Assembly: GCF_014199195.1 (NCBI RefSeq)
Contig: NZ_JACIJE010000001.1
Location: 248,001-312,000, forward strand
DNA length: 64,000 nt
Reading direction: 5' to 3'
From: Neoroseomonas alkaliterrae
Lineage (GTDB): Bacteria > Pseudomonadota > Alphaproteobacteria > Acetobacterales > Acetobacteraceae
This document shows, piece after piece, positions 23,958 to 31,925 of this stretch. Below the pieces are notes generated by a model, which saw only the letters and a program-made list of their open reading frames with translations, was not told the DNA's origin and searched no databases. Each line of letters opens with the position of its first letter. The stretch's first letter is position 1. The translations under genes and the position numbers were made by a program.

Positions 23958-25196
23958 TCACAGCTTCACGCCCAGGTGGCGGGCGACGGTGAAGATGTCC
24001 TTGTCGCCGCGGCCGCACATGTTCATCACGATCACCTTGTCGGCGGGCATGGCCGGCGCCTGGCGCATCACATAGGCCAGCGCGTGCGCCGGCTCGAGCG
24101 CGGGGATGATCCCTTCCAGGCGCGAGCAGAGCTGGAAGGCGGCCAGCGCCTCGTCGTCCGTCGCGTGCACGTAGTTCACGCGGCCGAGCTCGTGCAGCCA
24201 GGCGTGCTCGGGGCCGACACCGGGGTAGTCGAGGCCGGCGCTGATGGAGTGCGCCTCGAGGATCTGGCCGAACTCGTCCTGCAGCAGATAGGTGCGGTTG
24301 CCGTGCAGCACGCCGGGCCGGCCCTTGGTCAGGGACGCGGCGTGTTCCTCGGTGTCCACGCCGCGGCCCGCTGCCTCCACGCCGTACATCGCCACGGTTT
24401 CGTCGTCGAGGAAGGGGAAGAACAGCCCCATGGCGTTCGAGCCGCCACCGATCGCGGCCACCAGCGCATCCGGCAGCCGGCCCTCGGCCTCCATCATCTG
24501 CTCGCGCGCCTCCTCCCCGATCACGGACTGGAAGTCGCGCACCATCGCCGGATAGGGATGCGGGCCGGCGACGGTGCCGATGCAGTAGTAGGTGTCCTGA
24601 ACGTTCGCGACCCAGTGGCGCAGCGCCTCGTTCATCGCGTCCTTGAGCGTGGCGGCGCCGGAGGTGACGGGCACCACCTCCGCGCCCAGCAGCTTCATGC
24701 GGAAGACGTTGGGCTGCTGGCGCTCCACGTCGGTCGCGCCCATGAAGACCGTGCAGGGCAGATCGAACAGCGCGCAGGCGGTGGCGGTGGCCACCCCGTG
24801 CTGGCCGGCCCCGGTCTCGGCGATGATGCGCGTCTTGCCCATGCGCTTCGCCAGCAGGATCTGGCCCAGCACCGCGTTGATCTTGTGCGCGCCGGTGTGG
24901 TTCAGCTCGTCGCGCTTGAAATAGACCTTGGCTCCCATGCCCGGCGCGGCGGCCTTGCGCAGATGCGCGGTCAGACGCTCGGCGAACCAGAGCGGCGAGG
25001 GGCGGCCGACATAGTGCGTGAGAAGCCGGCGCCATTCGGCCTGGAAGGCGGCGTCCTTCTTCGCGGCGTCGTAGGCGCGCTCGACCTCGAGGATCAGCGG
25101 CATCAGCGTCTCGGCGACGAAGCGGCCGCCGAAGGGGCCGAAGCGCCCGCGGGCGTCGGGGCCCTGGCGGAGCGAATTGGGCAGGGGCTTGTTCAA
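23958..25196 (-). CDS. trpB: Tryptophan synthase beta subunit
   Basis: 412 residues. K105 in NHTGAHKIN is the PLP lysine, ETGAGQHG follows, and [10 protein letters not shown] is the phosphate-binding loop. It condenses indole with serine to tryptophan. In related genomes trpF sits immediately upstream; here trpF is 3.6 kb away behind a sulfatase, a TetR gene and a lipoprotein. Only 81 bases separate trpB from the sulfatase gene, which is read in the same direction, so trpBA may partly depend on the sulfatase promoter. Confidence 0.96.
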   Translation of the reverse strand: MNKPLPNSLRQGPDARGRFGPFGGRFVAETLMPLILEVERAYDAAKKDAAFQAEWRRLLTHYVGRPSPLWFAERLTAHLRKAAAPGMGAKVYFKRDELNHTGAHKINAVLGQILLAKRMGKTRIIAETGAGQHGVATATACALFDLPCTVFMGATDVERQQPNVFRMKLLGAEVVPVTSGAATLKDAMNEALRHWVANVQDTYYCIGTVAGPHPYPAMVRDFQSVIGEEAREQMMEAEGRLPDALVAAIGGGSNAMGLFFPFLDDETVAMYGVEAAGRGVDTEEHAASLTKGRPGVLHGNRTYLLQDEFGQILEAHSISAGLDYPGVGPEHAWLHELGRVNYVHATDDEALAAFQLCSRLEGIIPALEPAHALAYVMRQAPAMPADKVIVMNMCGRGDKDIFTVARHLGVKL

Positions 25197-25277
25197 GGCG
25201 GGCTCTCTCGGCGTTCCCGGGACAAGGCGCCGTTTACCCGAAGGGGGCCGCCGCGGCCAGAGGTGACGCCCGACCGC

Positions 25278-27035
25278 CTACAGGTCCACCCGGTCGATCG
25301 TCCACGCGATCCGAGGGAAGTCCGGCATCTCGCGCCCGTCATCGGCGCCGATCTCGGCCGCGATGGCGCGCTCGAGCTTCGCGCTCATCGCCGCGACCAG
25401 CGCGGCGTTGGCGGTCGGGTCAGCCGCCAGGTTGCGCGTCTCCAGCGGGTCCGCCTCCAGGTCGAACAGCTCGACGTCGTTCCAGCGGTACAACTCCTCC
25501 AGCGTCTCCGGCCGGTTCCGCCGCGTCGGCGCGAAGTAGCGGGTGAACTTGTACCGCCCGTCAAAGACCGAACGCAGGCTGCCGCGCTTTGTCAGGTCGG
25601 GCGCGAAGCCCTGACGGCGGATCTCCTCCTGCGGATCCCTGCCGGCGGCGCGTGCCGCGGCCACCATGCGCCACAGCGCCGCGTCGTTGGTGCTGAGGCC
25701 GGAGTAGGTGAACAGCACCGCCTCCCGCAGGGCATGCACCCCCGCGGCCCCGGGGTTCGCGAGCAACGGCGTCAGATCCTTGCCAGGCAGGTCGCGCCCC
25801 GCGAGTTCCGGCATGCGCCCTGGCGCCACCCCGGCCATGGCGAGCAGGCTCGGCACCAGATCGATATGCCCGGTCAGCGCGCGACACGCCTGGCCGCCCC
25901 TCACGTCGGGATGGGTCACCAGAAGCGGCAGATGGATGCACTCCCGGTACGCGAACGGCCCCTTGCCGTGAAGCCCGTGTGCGCCCGCCATCTCCCCATG
26001 GTCGGAGGTGAACATCACCGCCGTGCGGTCGGCGAGGCGCAGCTGGTCAAGTTCCCCCAGCAGCGCCGCAAGCGAGACGTCCACGTGGCGAATGCAGTTG
26101 ACATAGTAGTCGTGGAAGCGCCGCCAGCGGTCGGGCTCGCGAGGGATGTGGCCGAGCACGATGTCCCACATCGCCTGGAATTCCCCGTGGGCTGCGGGGC
26201 GGCCCGGCGCGTCGAAGGGTTCGTGCAGCGTGGCGGGGACCGGCGTGTCCCAGGTGGCGCGGTAGATCGGGTGGTCCGGCGCGCGCTGCGGCGCGCGCAT
26301 CAAGGTGCCGGTATCCTGCACCGCCTGCCCGGGCAGGTCGGTGTTGAAGTACATCACATCATGCGGGTTCACGAGGCTGACGAAGAGCGCCCAGGGCTGG
26401 CCGCGTTCCTGCAGCCCCTGCCCGTGCCGCCGCAGCCAGGTCACGGCGCTGCCGACGATCAGGTGGTCGAAATGATGGCCGCCCAACGCATGGCCGATGA
26501 CATCGCCGACCCCGTTGTAGTCGGCGAAGCCGTGCGCGTCCATCTCGCGGGTGAAGATTCGCTCGGGCTCCTCGGAATCGAAGCTGTCGTTGAGGTGCCA
26601 CTTGCCCTTGTAGGCCGTGTAGTAGCCCGCCCGGCGCAGCATGTGCCCGATGGTCGGGATCTCCGCGGGCAGCTTCGACACCCAGGGCACATCGGCATTC
26701 TCGAACATTCGGTTGTCCGGGGTTTGCAGCCCGGTCATCAGGACAGCGCGGGAGGAGGTGCACATCACCGCCGGACAGTGGTGGGCATGGAAGGTGACGC
26801 CGCCGCGCATCAGCCGCTCATGCCCCGGCAGGGACAGTCCCGCCGGCCAGCGCGGCAGGTAGCGTTCCTGGTCGGTGAAGACGAAGAGCAGGTTCGGCCG
26901 CCCGTCCCGCGGCGCCCGCGGCGCGATTCCCGGCGCCGCCGGCGCCTGCGCCCCGGCCTGCCCCGCCGACGTGGCGAGCGCCAGGCCCGCCAGCATGGCC
27001 CGGCGCGTGGGGGTGGGCTTCGGGTCTGCAGTCAT
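25278..27035 (-). CDS. Exported sulfatase-family hydrolase with altered CTSSR motif
   Basis: 585 residues. The N-terminus PTPTRRAMLAGLALATS looks like a twin-arginine signal, which suits an exported metallohydrolase. The core begins NLLFVFTDQERY (metal ligand) and continues with the active-site Cys C92 in CPAVMCTSSRAVLMTG, GYYTAYKGKWHLN, and the second metal site FTSDHGEMAGAHGLHGKG. Sulfatases need Cys (or Ser) in C-X-P-X-R for conversion to formylglycine; here the proline is Ser (CTSSR). It may be poorly matured, use a different maturation system, or act as a phosphodiesterase-type member. It is divergent from a TetR gene with a perfect operator palindrome in the gap, so regulated expression is likely. 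Confidence 0.85.
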   Translation of the reverse strand: MTADPKPTPTRRAMLAGLALATSAGQAGAQAPAAPGIAPRAPRDGRPNLLFVFTDQERYLPRWPAGLSLPGHERLMRGGVTFHAHHCPAVMCTSSRAVLMTGLQTPDNRMFENADVPWVSKLPAEIPTIGHMLRRAGYYTAYKGKWHLNDSFDSEEPERIFTREMDAHGFADYNGVGDVIGHALGGHHFDHLIVGSAVTWLRRHGQGLQERGQPWALFVSLVNPHDVMYFNTDLPGQAVQDTGTLMRAPQRAPDHPIYRATWDTPVPATLHEPFDAPGRPAAHGEFQAMWDIVLGHIPREPDRWRRFHDYYVNCIRHVDVSLAALLGELDQLRLADRTAVMFTSDHGEMAGAHGLHGKGPFAYRECIHLPLLVTHPDVRGGQACRALTGHIDLVPSLLAMAGVAPGRMPELAGRDLPGKDLTPLLANPGAAGVHALREAVLFTYSGLSTNDAALWRMVAAARAAGRDPQEEIRRQGFAPDLTKRGSLRSVFDGRYKFTRYFAPTRRNRPETLEELYRWNDVELFDLEADPLETRNLAADPTANAALVAAMSAKLERAIAAEIGADDGREMPDFPRIAWTIDRVDL

Positions 27036-27064
27036 GGCTGGACGGCCTTTTGCGGGGTCTGTAG

Positions 27065-27086
27065 AAATTGACGGTATCGTCAATTT
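27065..27086. promoter_or_regulatory. Perfect palindromic operator, probably for the adjacent TetR protein
   Basis: Two perfect 9-base arms (AAATTGACG and CGTCAATTT) separated by GTAT, in the 112-base gap between the divergent sulfatase and TetR genes. This AT-rich island contains TTGACG on both strands, which could serve as -35 boxes, and TTGACA follows at 27085-27090. Binding there would block both promoters, the standard arrangement for a TetR repressor controlling itself and its neighbour. Confidence 0.75.
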
Positions 27087-27147
27087 GACAGAGGCGCCAG
27101 GAAATTTTCCCGTGGCGCCGTCATGGCCGCCGGGGGCGCCACGCAGC

Positions 27148-27792
27148 ATGGCCAGGCCGAAGGCCGCGATGGGGCAGACCAAGCGCGAGCGCACCCGCGC
27201 CGCGCTCATCGACGCGGCTCTGCGAGTCTTCGCCCGCATGGGCCCCGACAGCCCTGCCCTCGAGGACATCGCGGCGGAGGCCGGCGTCGCCCGCGGCACG
27301 ATCTACAACCACTTCGCCACGCGCGAGGCGCTGCTCGTCGCCGTCGCCATCCACGCGGCGGAGGCAATGGAGGCGCGCCTCGCCCCCGACCGCGCTCTGC
27401 CCGATCCGGCGGAGCGCCTCGCCCGCGCCGTCCGCTCCTATATCCGCGGCGCGGCGGCGGATCCGGTATGGGGCTGGGCGGTCGTGCGCATGGCCCTCGT
27501 CGCCGCCCCGCTGGGGGCTGCGATGCGCGCGAATCTCGCCCGCGACCTCGCCGAGGGGCTTGCCGCAGGCCGCTTCGCCGGCATCACACCGCAGGCGGCG
27601 CAGGATCTTGTGCTCGGCGCCGGGCTGATGGGAATGCGTTCAGTTTTGCAGGGAGAAGCCGGTCCAGGCCATGCGGAGGCCATCGCGGCGTTGCTCCTGC
27701 GCGCCCTCGGCGTGCCTGATTTCGGGGAGGTGGCGGCGCGGCCGCTGGCACCGGCCGCGCCCACCGACCCATTCAGCGCGGCCGCACGCTGA
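27148..27792 (+). CDS. TetR/AcrR family transcriptional regulator
   Basis: 214 residues. The helix-turn-helix region ALIDAALRVFARMGPDSPAL followed by DIAAEAGVARGTIYNHFATREALLVAV is typical TetR. The C-terminal domain is Ala-rich and unassigned. I took the ATG at 27148; another at 27169 (MGQTKRERT) would also leave the domain whole. It is divergent from the sulfatase gene and lies next to the 27065-27086 palindrome, its likely operator. Its last 20 bases overlap the 3' end of the convergent lipoprotein gene. Confidence 0.85.
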   Translation: MARPKAAMGQTKRERTRAALIDAALRVFARMGPDSPALEDIAAEAGVARGTIYNHFATREALLVAVAIHAAEAMEARLAPDRALPDPAERLARAVRSYIRGAAADPVWGWAVVRMALVAAPLGAAMRANLARDLAEGLAAGRFAGITPQAAQDLVLGAGLMGMRSVLQGEAGPGHAEAIAALLLRALGVPDFGEVAARPLAPAAPTDPFSAAAR

Positions 27793-28741
27793 TCACGTGC
27801 TGCCGCATGTGGCCGGCCACCTCGCCCACCGCGCGGCCGCGCAGCGCGGCATCGCCCTGCGTCTCGGTGCCGAGGGTGCGGCAGCCCTCCAGGCTGCGGG
27901 CGAAGGCGGCGTTGGTCTGCTCGTTCGCGCCGATGCGGAACAGCGAGGCGCCCGAGACGCCCGAGGCGCGTTCGCGCCACAGCCCGTCCGGCCCCTGCTG
28001 CCAGACGCAGCGCGTGATGTTCTCCCCCTGCGGGTCGGCGCGCAGCGGCCCGGGCGGGTCGTCGAAGCCGTGGCGGGCGTTCTGGTAGACGCTGACCGAG
28101 ACGTCCCCGCCCGCGGCGCGGAGGAAGCCGGCGAGGTCGTCGCAGGCCGCCCGGCCGGTGCGGTTGTCGCGGTCGCCCACGATGATGCGGATGGGCCGCC
28201 GCGCGGTGTCGCGGTTGCCCGGCCGGTAGGAGCATTCCGGCGCCACCGCCGCGAAGGCGAGGAAGCGCGGCGCATCGGCCGCCCGCCCCTGGGTCGCCCA
28301 GGTATGCGCGGCGAGCAGCGCGCCGCCGCCCCCGCCCACGCCGAAGCCCACGAGCCCCGCGCGGCGGCGGTCTATGCGCGGATGCGCCGCCGCGGCGTCG
28401 AGCGCGCCATAGGCATCGAGCGCGAAATCGAGCGCGGTGAACCAGGCCCGGCCGGCCGGCGGGCCCGAGGGATCGATGCTGCGCGGCCCGTAATGGTCGA
28501 GCACCACCACCGCCGCGCCCATGCCCTTGAGCGCGTTCACATAGTCAGCCAGATGCGCGTCCCGCTTGCCGCGCACGTCGTGGGAGAGGATGACGACAGG
28601 CACGCGCTCCGTGCCCTCGGGCAGATGCAGTTCGGCCGCCATGGGCTGGCCGCCGGCGCCGGTATAGGTCAGCGGATCGGGCCGCGGGCCGCCGCCGCAG
28701 GCGGCGAGCAGCAGGGCGAGGGCGATCGGCAGCAGGCGCAT
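27773..28741 (-). CDS. Lipoprotein of dienelactone-hydrolase fold lacking the nucleophile
   Basis: 322 residues. The N-terminus LPIALALLLAACGGG is a lipobox with C15 as the lipidated residue, so it is membrane-anchored. The body has alpha/beta-hydrolase features: VPVVILSHDVRGKRD, the acid-bearing IIVGDRDNRTG and the His in NARHGFDD. The nucleophile elbow, however, reads GFGVG (residues 132-136), with Gly134 where dienelactone hydrolases have Cys and lipases Ser. The protein is probably catalytically dead or has been repurposed for binding. Its 3' end overlaps that of the convergent TetR gene by 20 bases. It lies 81 bases downstream of trpF. Confidence 0.78.
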   Translation of the reverse strand: MRLLPIALALLLAACGGGPRPDPLTYTGAGGQPMAAELHLPEGTERVPVVILSHDVRGKRDAHLADYVNALKGMGAAVVVLDHYGPRSIDPSGPPAGRAWFTALDFALDAYGALDAAAAHPRIDRRRAGLVGFGVGGGGGALLAAHTWATQGRAADAPRFLAFAAVAPECSYRPGNRDTARRPIRIIVGDRDNRTGRAACDDLAGFLRAAGGDVSVSVYQNARHGFDDPPGPLRADPQGENITRCVWQQGPDGLWRERASGVSGASLFRIGANEQTNAAFARSLEGCRTLGTETQGDAALRGRAVGEVAGHMRQHVISVRPR

Positions 28742-28822
28742 GGCGGTCCTCCGTCTCGGCGCGTCACGGTCCACCGCTGCGCGGGGCGGCGTCAACGGCC
28801 CCGGGGCGGCCGGGAGCCGGCC

Positions 28823-29467
28823 TCAGGCCGCGCCCTTCGCCGCCGCGACGAAGGCGCGGATCAGCGCGGCATCCTTCACGCCGCGCGCGCGCTCGACGCC
28901 GGAGGAGACATCCACCCCCGGCGCGCCGGCGCAGCGGATGGCCTCGGCGACATTGTCCGGCGTCAGCCCGCCGGCGAGCAGCCAGGGCCGCGGGATGGCC
29001 CGCCCGGCCAGCAGGCGCCATTCGAAGGGCTGCGCGTTGCCGCCGGGCAGCGGGCCGCCGGGCGGCGGCTTGGCGTCGAACAGGAAGCGGTCGGCCACCG
29101 GGGCGAAGGCGGCGACGGCATCGAGGTCGGCGGCGGTGGCAACGCCCAGCGCCTTCATCACCGGCATGCCGAAGCGGGCGCGGATGGCGGCGAGGCGGGC
29201 CGGCGTCTCCTCCCCGTGCAGTTGCAGGATGTCGAGCGGGCATTCAGCGAGCGTGGCGGCGAGCGTCTCGTCCGCCGGGTCCACGAAGAGGCCGACGCGC
29301 AAGGCCCCCCCGGCATGGCGGGCGGAGAGCGCCCGCGCCTGCGCCGGCTCGACGAAGCGCGGCGAGGGCGGGAAGAAGACGAAGCCGATCAGGTCCGCCC
29401 CGGCCGCCACCGCCGCGTCGAAGCCCTCGGCATCGCGGATGCCGCAGATCTTGACCTCGACCGCCAC
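28823..29467 (-). CDS. trpF: Phosphoribosylanthranilate isomerase
   Basis: 214 residues from a GTG start four bases after the pyrF stop. C8 in KICGIRD is the general base and D131 in FLFDAKPPPGG the general acid of the Amadori rearrangement from phosphoribosylanthranilate to CdRP. LQLHGEE and LLAGGLTPDNV are family blocks. No ATG exists near the start; GTG places the conserved KICGI at the usual distance. Next gene downstream is the lipoprotein rather than trpB. Confidence 0.93.
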   Translation of the reverse strand: MAVEVKICGIRDAEGFDAAVAAGADLIGFVFFPPSPRFVEPAQARALSARHAGGALRVGLFVDPADETLAATLAECPLDILQLHGEETPARLAAIRARFGMPVMKALGVATAADLDAVAAFAPVADRFLFDAKPPPGGPLPGGNAQPFEWRLLAGRAIPRPWLLAGGLTPDNVAEAIRCAGAPGVDVSSGVERARGVKDAALIRAFVAAAKGAA

Positions 29468-29471
29468 GCGC

Positions 29472-30185
29472 TCAGCCCGGCAGCGAGGCGGCGATCGCCG
29501 CGGCCGCGGCGGCGGGATCGGGCGCGCCGGTGATCGGCCGGCCGATGACGAGCCAGTCCGCACCCGCGGCGACCGCCTCATCCGGGGTGGCGGTGCGCGC
29601 CTGGTCGCCGGCCGCGCTGCCGGCCGGGCGCACGCCGGGCACGACCAGCGCCGGGCCGGTCCCGAGCGCCCGGCGCAGCAGCGCCGCCTCCTGCGGGCTA
29701 CAGACCAGCCCGTCGGCGCCGGCCTCGACCGCCATGCGCGCGAGGCGCAGAACCTGCTCCGCCGGTGCGTCCGGCACGCCGGTTGCGGCAAGGGCTGCGG
29801 CGTCCATGCTGGTCAGCACCGTGACGGCGAGCAGCATGGGCCGCTCCGCGCCGGCCTTGCCGGCCTCGGCCCGCGCCGCGGCGATCATCGCCTTCCCGCC
29901 CGCGGCGTGCAGCGTGACCATGGCCGGGCGCAGCGGCAGCAGGGAGCGGATGGCCCCGGCGACGGTGTTGGGGATGTCGTGCAGCTTGAGGTCGAGGAAG
30001 ACGGGCGCGTGCCGCGCCATTGCCGCGACCGCCGGGGGGCCCGCGGCGCAGAACAGCTCGAGCCCCACCTTGAGCACGCCGCAATGCGGCGCGAGGGCGG
30101 CGGCGAGCGCGCCGGCCCGCGCCGCATCGCCGGTGTCGAGGGCGGGGATGAGGCGCGCCGCGCCGCCGGCGGGGCGGGGGATCAT
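29472..30185 (-). CDS. pyrF: Orotidine 5'-phosphate decarboxylase
   Basis: 237 residues. The catalytic DxKxxD array is D65, K67 and D70 in [33 protein letters not shown] and WLVIGRPI are the C-terminal phosphate-binding blocks. It makes UMP from OMP. Its start overlaps the lapA stop by four bases and the trpF gene follows immediately, so pyrimidine and tryptophan genes share one message here, an order typical of Rhodospirillales. Confidence 0.95.
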   Translation of the reverse strand: MIPRPAGGAARLIPALDTGDAARAGALAAALAPHCGVLKVGLELFCAAGPPAVAAMARHAPVFLDLKLHDIPNTVAGAIRSLLPLRPAMVTLHAAGGKAMIAAARAEAGKAGAERPMLLAVTVLTSMDAAALAATGVPDAPAEQVLRLARMAVEAGADGLVCSPQEAALLRRALGTGPALVVPGVRPAGSAAGDQARTATPDEAVAAGADWLVIGRPITGAPDPAAAAAAIAASLPG

Positions 30186-30493
30186 GTCGCGCGCCCGGCG
30201 AGCCGGTCGGCGGCGTCGCTGCGCTCGCGCGCGCGCAGGCCGTCGAGTTCGCGTTCGAGCGATGCGGCCCGGCGCTGGGCGGCGCGCGAGCGGCTGCGCG
30301 CGGGCAGGTCCGACAGCCAGACGATCACCGCGCCGAGCAGGAAGCCCGCCGCGGCGGCGAGCAGCACCGCGATGCCGAGCGGCAGATGCAGCGACGGCTC
30401 GAAGGGCCAGAGCCGCAGCGCCACCGGATCGCGGTTCGACAGGGCGAACAACGCCACGACCCCGGCGAGGGGCAGGAAGAGAAGCCAGCGCAT
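30182..30493 (-). CDS. lapA: LapA/DUF1049 family membrane protein
   Basis: 103 residues. Two transmembrane helices (about 2-19 and 38-60) enclose the family motif [14 protein letters not shown], and a basic coiled-coil-like tail ([21 protein letters not shown]) follows. LapA in E. coli works with LapB in controlling LpxC turnover and lipopolysaccharide assembly; no lapB is adjacent here. It lies between ihfB (11 bases) and pyrF (four-base overlap), the usual place in Alphaproteobacteria. Confidence 0.85.
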   Translation of the reverse strand: MRWLLFLPLAGVVALFALSNRDPVALRLWPFEPSLHLPLGIAVLLAAAAGFLLGAVIVWLSDLPARSRSRAAQRRAASLERELDGLRARERSDAADRLAGRAT

Positions 30494-30504
30494 GGGCGGG
30501 GCCT

Positions 30505-30828
30505 TCAGGCGGCGGTGCTGGCGCGCGCGGCCGCGCGCGGCGGCGGGGCGGTGCGGTTGATGCGCTCGCGCAGTTCCTTGCCCGGCTTGAAGTAGGGAAC
30601 GGACTTGGCGGTGACGGCCACTGCCTCCCCCGTGCGCGGGTTGCGGCCGGTGCGCGGGTCGCGCGTCTTGGTCGAGAAGGCGCCGAAGCCGCGCAGCTCC
30701 ACCCGGTCCCCGCGCGCGAGCGCCTCGGTGATCTCGTTGAAGATGGTGGCGACGATCAGCTCGATATCCGGCAGGCGCAGATGCGGGTTCGCCCCGGCGA
30801 GATGCGCGATCAGCTCGGACTTCGTCAT
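30505..30828 (-). CDS. ihfB: Integration host factor beta subunit
   Basis: 107 residues, with the HU/IHF core at 1-92. [33 protein letters not shown] and the DNA-wrapping arm [15 protein letters not shown] with the Pro that intercalates into DNA are intact; [15 protein letters not shown] closes the domain. The Ala/Pro/Arg tail is extra. The start was set by the conserved N-terminus and an upstream GGAAAGG site. It follows sppA after 53 bases and is probably cotranscribed with it. Confidence 0.93.
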   Translation of the reverse strand: MTKSELIAHLAGANPHLRLPDIELIVATIFNEITEALARGDRVELRGFGAFSTKTRDPRTGRNPRTGEAVAVTAKSVPYFKPGKELRERINRTAPPPRAAARASTAA

Positions 30829-30881
30829 GGATGGCCTTTCCCTCGCGCGCCCGGGGAACCGCGCGCGGCGCCTTGCCTCAT

Positions 30882-31796
30882 TCAGCGCGAAGGCTGCCAA
30901 ACGGCGCGGGGGGCGTCAACGCCAAGCCATTCCGAAAAAAGGCTTTTCATCAGGCCCTCGGCGGCGGAGGAAACAAGGCGCTCGGCCACGCCGCGGGTCT
31001 GGATGTCGCGCAGCGGCAGGCTCTCGGGCACCTCGCGCTCGGCCGCGAGCCAGGCGCGCGCCTCGCGCTCGCCGCCGATCGCGTCCACCAGCCCGGCCTC
31101 GATCGCCTGGCGGCCGGTGAAGACGCGGCCATCCGCCACCTCCTGCGCGCGGGCGGGGTCCATGCGCCGGCCGGCGGCGACCATGGCGACGAACTGGCCG
31201 TGCAGGTCGCCGATCACGCGCTGGAGCGCGGCGCGGCCTTCCTCGGTCAGCGGGCGGAAGGGGCTCGGCTGGTCCTTGAGCGGGCCGGTGGTCAGCACCT
31301 GCGGGCGGATGCCGGCGCGCTCCATCAGTTCCGAGACCTCGAAGGACTGCATCAGCACGCCGATCGAGCCGGTGACGGTGGATTCCCGCGCGATGACGCG
31401 GTGCGCGGGCAGGGCCACCATGTAGCCGGCCGAGGCGGCGGTCGCGCCCATCACCGCGACCACCGGCTTGCGCTCGGCGACACGGGCCAGGGCGGCGTGC
31501 AGCGCCTCCCCGCCCGCCATGGTGCCGCCGGGGCTGTTGATGGCGACGATCAGCGCCCGGACCGAGGAATCGCTCGCCGCGCGGTCGAGCGCCTGGAGGA
31601 CGCGGCGGTCCTCGGCGATGAAGCCCGAGACCGGCAGGCGCAGCACATGCGCCCCGCCGGGGATGGAGTCCTGGCCGCGCAGCGTGGCCAGCAGGGCGAT
31701 GGCGCCGAAGACCGAGAGGATGGCGAGCCCGCGCCACAGGCCGAGGCGGCGGCGCAGGCGGCGGCGATCGGCGAGGAGGTCGGGTTCGAGCGACAT
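30882..31796 (-). CDS. sppA: Signal peptide peptidase SppA, short form
   Basis: 304 residues, the half-size form with one S49 domain. A single N-terminal membrane anchor (about 21-39) places the catalytic part in the periplasm. S122 in TAASAGYM is the nucleophile and K174 in GPLKDQ the general base; INSPGG is the oxyanion loop. It degrades leftover signal peptides in the membrane. It lies between rpsA and ihfB, on the same strand, 129 bases after rpsA with a strong terminator in between. Confidence 0.92.
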   Translation of the reverse strand: MSLEPDLLADRRRLRRRLGLWRGLAILSVFGAIALLATLRGQDSIPGGAHVLRLPVSGFIAEDRRVLQALDRAASDSSVRALIVAINSPGGTMAGGEALHAALARVAERKPVVAVMGATAASAGYMVALPAHRVIARESTVTGSIGVLMQSFEVSELMERAGIRPQVLTTGPLKDQPSPFRPLTEEGRAALQRVIGDLHGQFVAMVAAGRRMDPARAQEVADGRVFTGRQAIEAGLVDAIGGEREARAWLAAEREVPESLPLRDIQTRGVAERLVSSAAEGLMKSLFSEWLGVDAPRAVWQPSR

Positions 31797-31865
31797 GCCC
31801 CCTCAATGGCGATCCGCCCCCGCGCGGGCAAGGGTCCGCGAGGCGTCCCGCCCCCCCAAACGCGA

Positions 31866-31893
31866 ACCCCCGGGGCGTTGCCGCCCCGGGGGT
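31866..31893 (-). terminator. Terminator after rpsA
   Basis: Perfect 12-bp stem (ACCCCCGGGGCG / CGCCCCGGGGGT) with a four-base loop, 32 bases beyond the rpsA stop, followed on the leftward strand by TCGCGTTTGG. It should cut most rpsA transcripts before sppA. Confidence 0.7.
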
Positions 31894-31925
31894 CCGTTCC
31901 GTCACGCCCTGCCGGCGCGCGGGCC

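Noticed and set aside
25197-28822. Recent insertion of a mobile element in the trp cluster
   Set aside because: No transposase, integrase, terminal repeats, target duplication or clear change in composition was seen. Rearrangement is possible but a mobile element is not supported.
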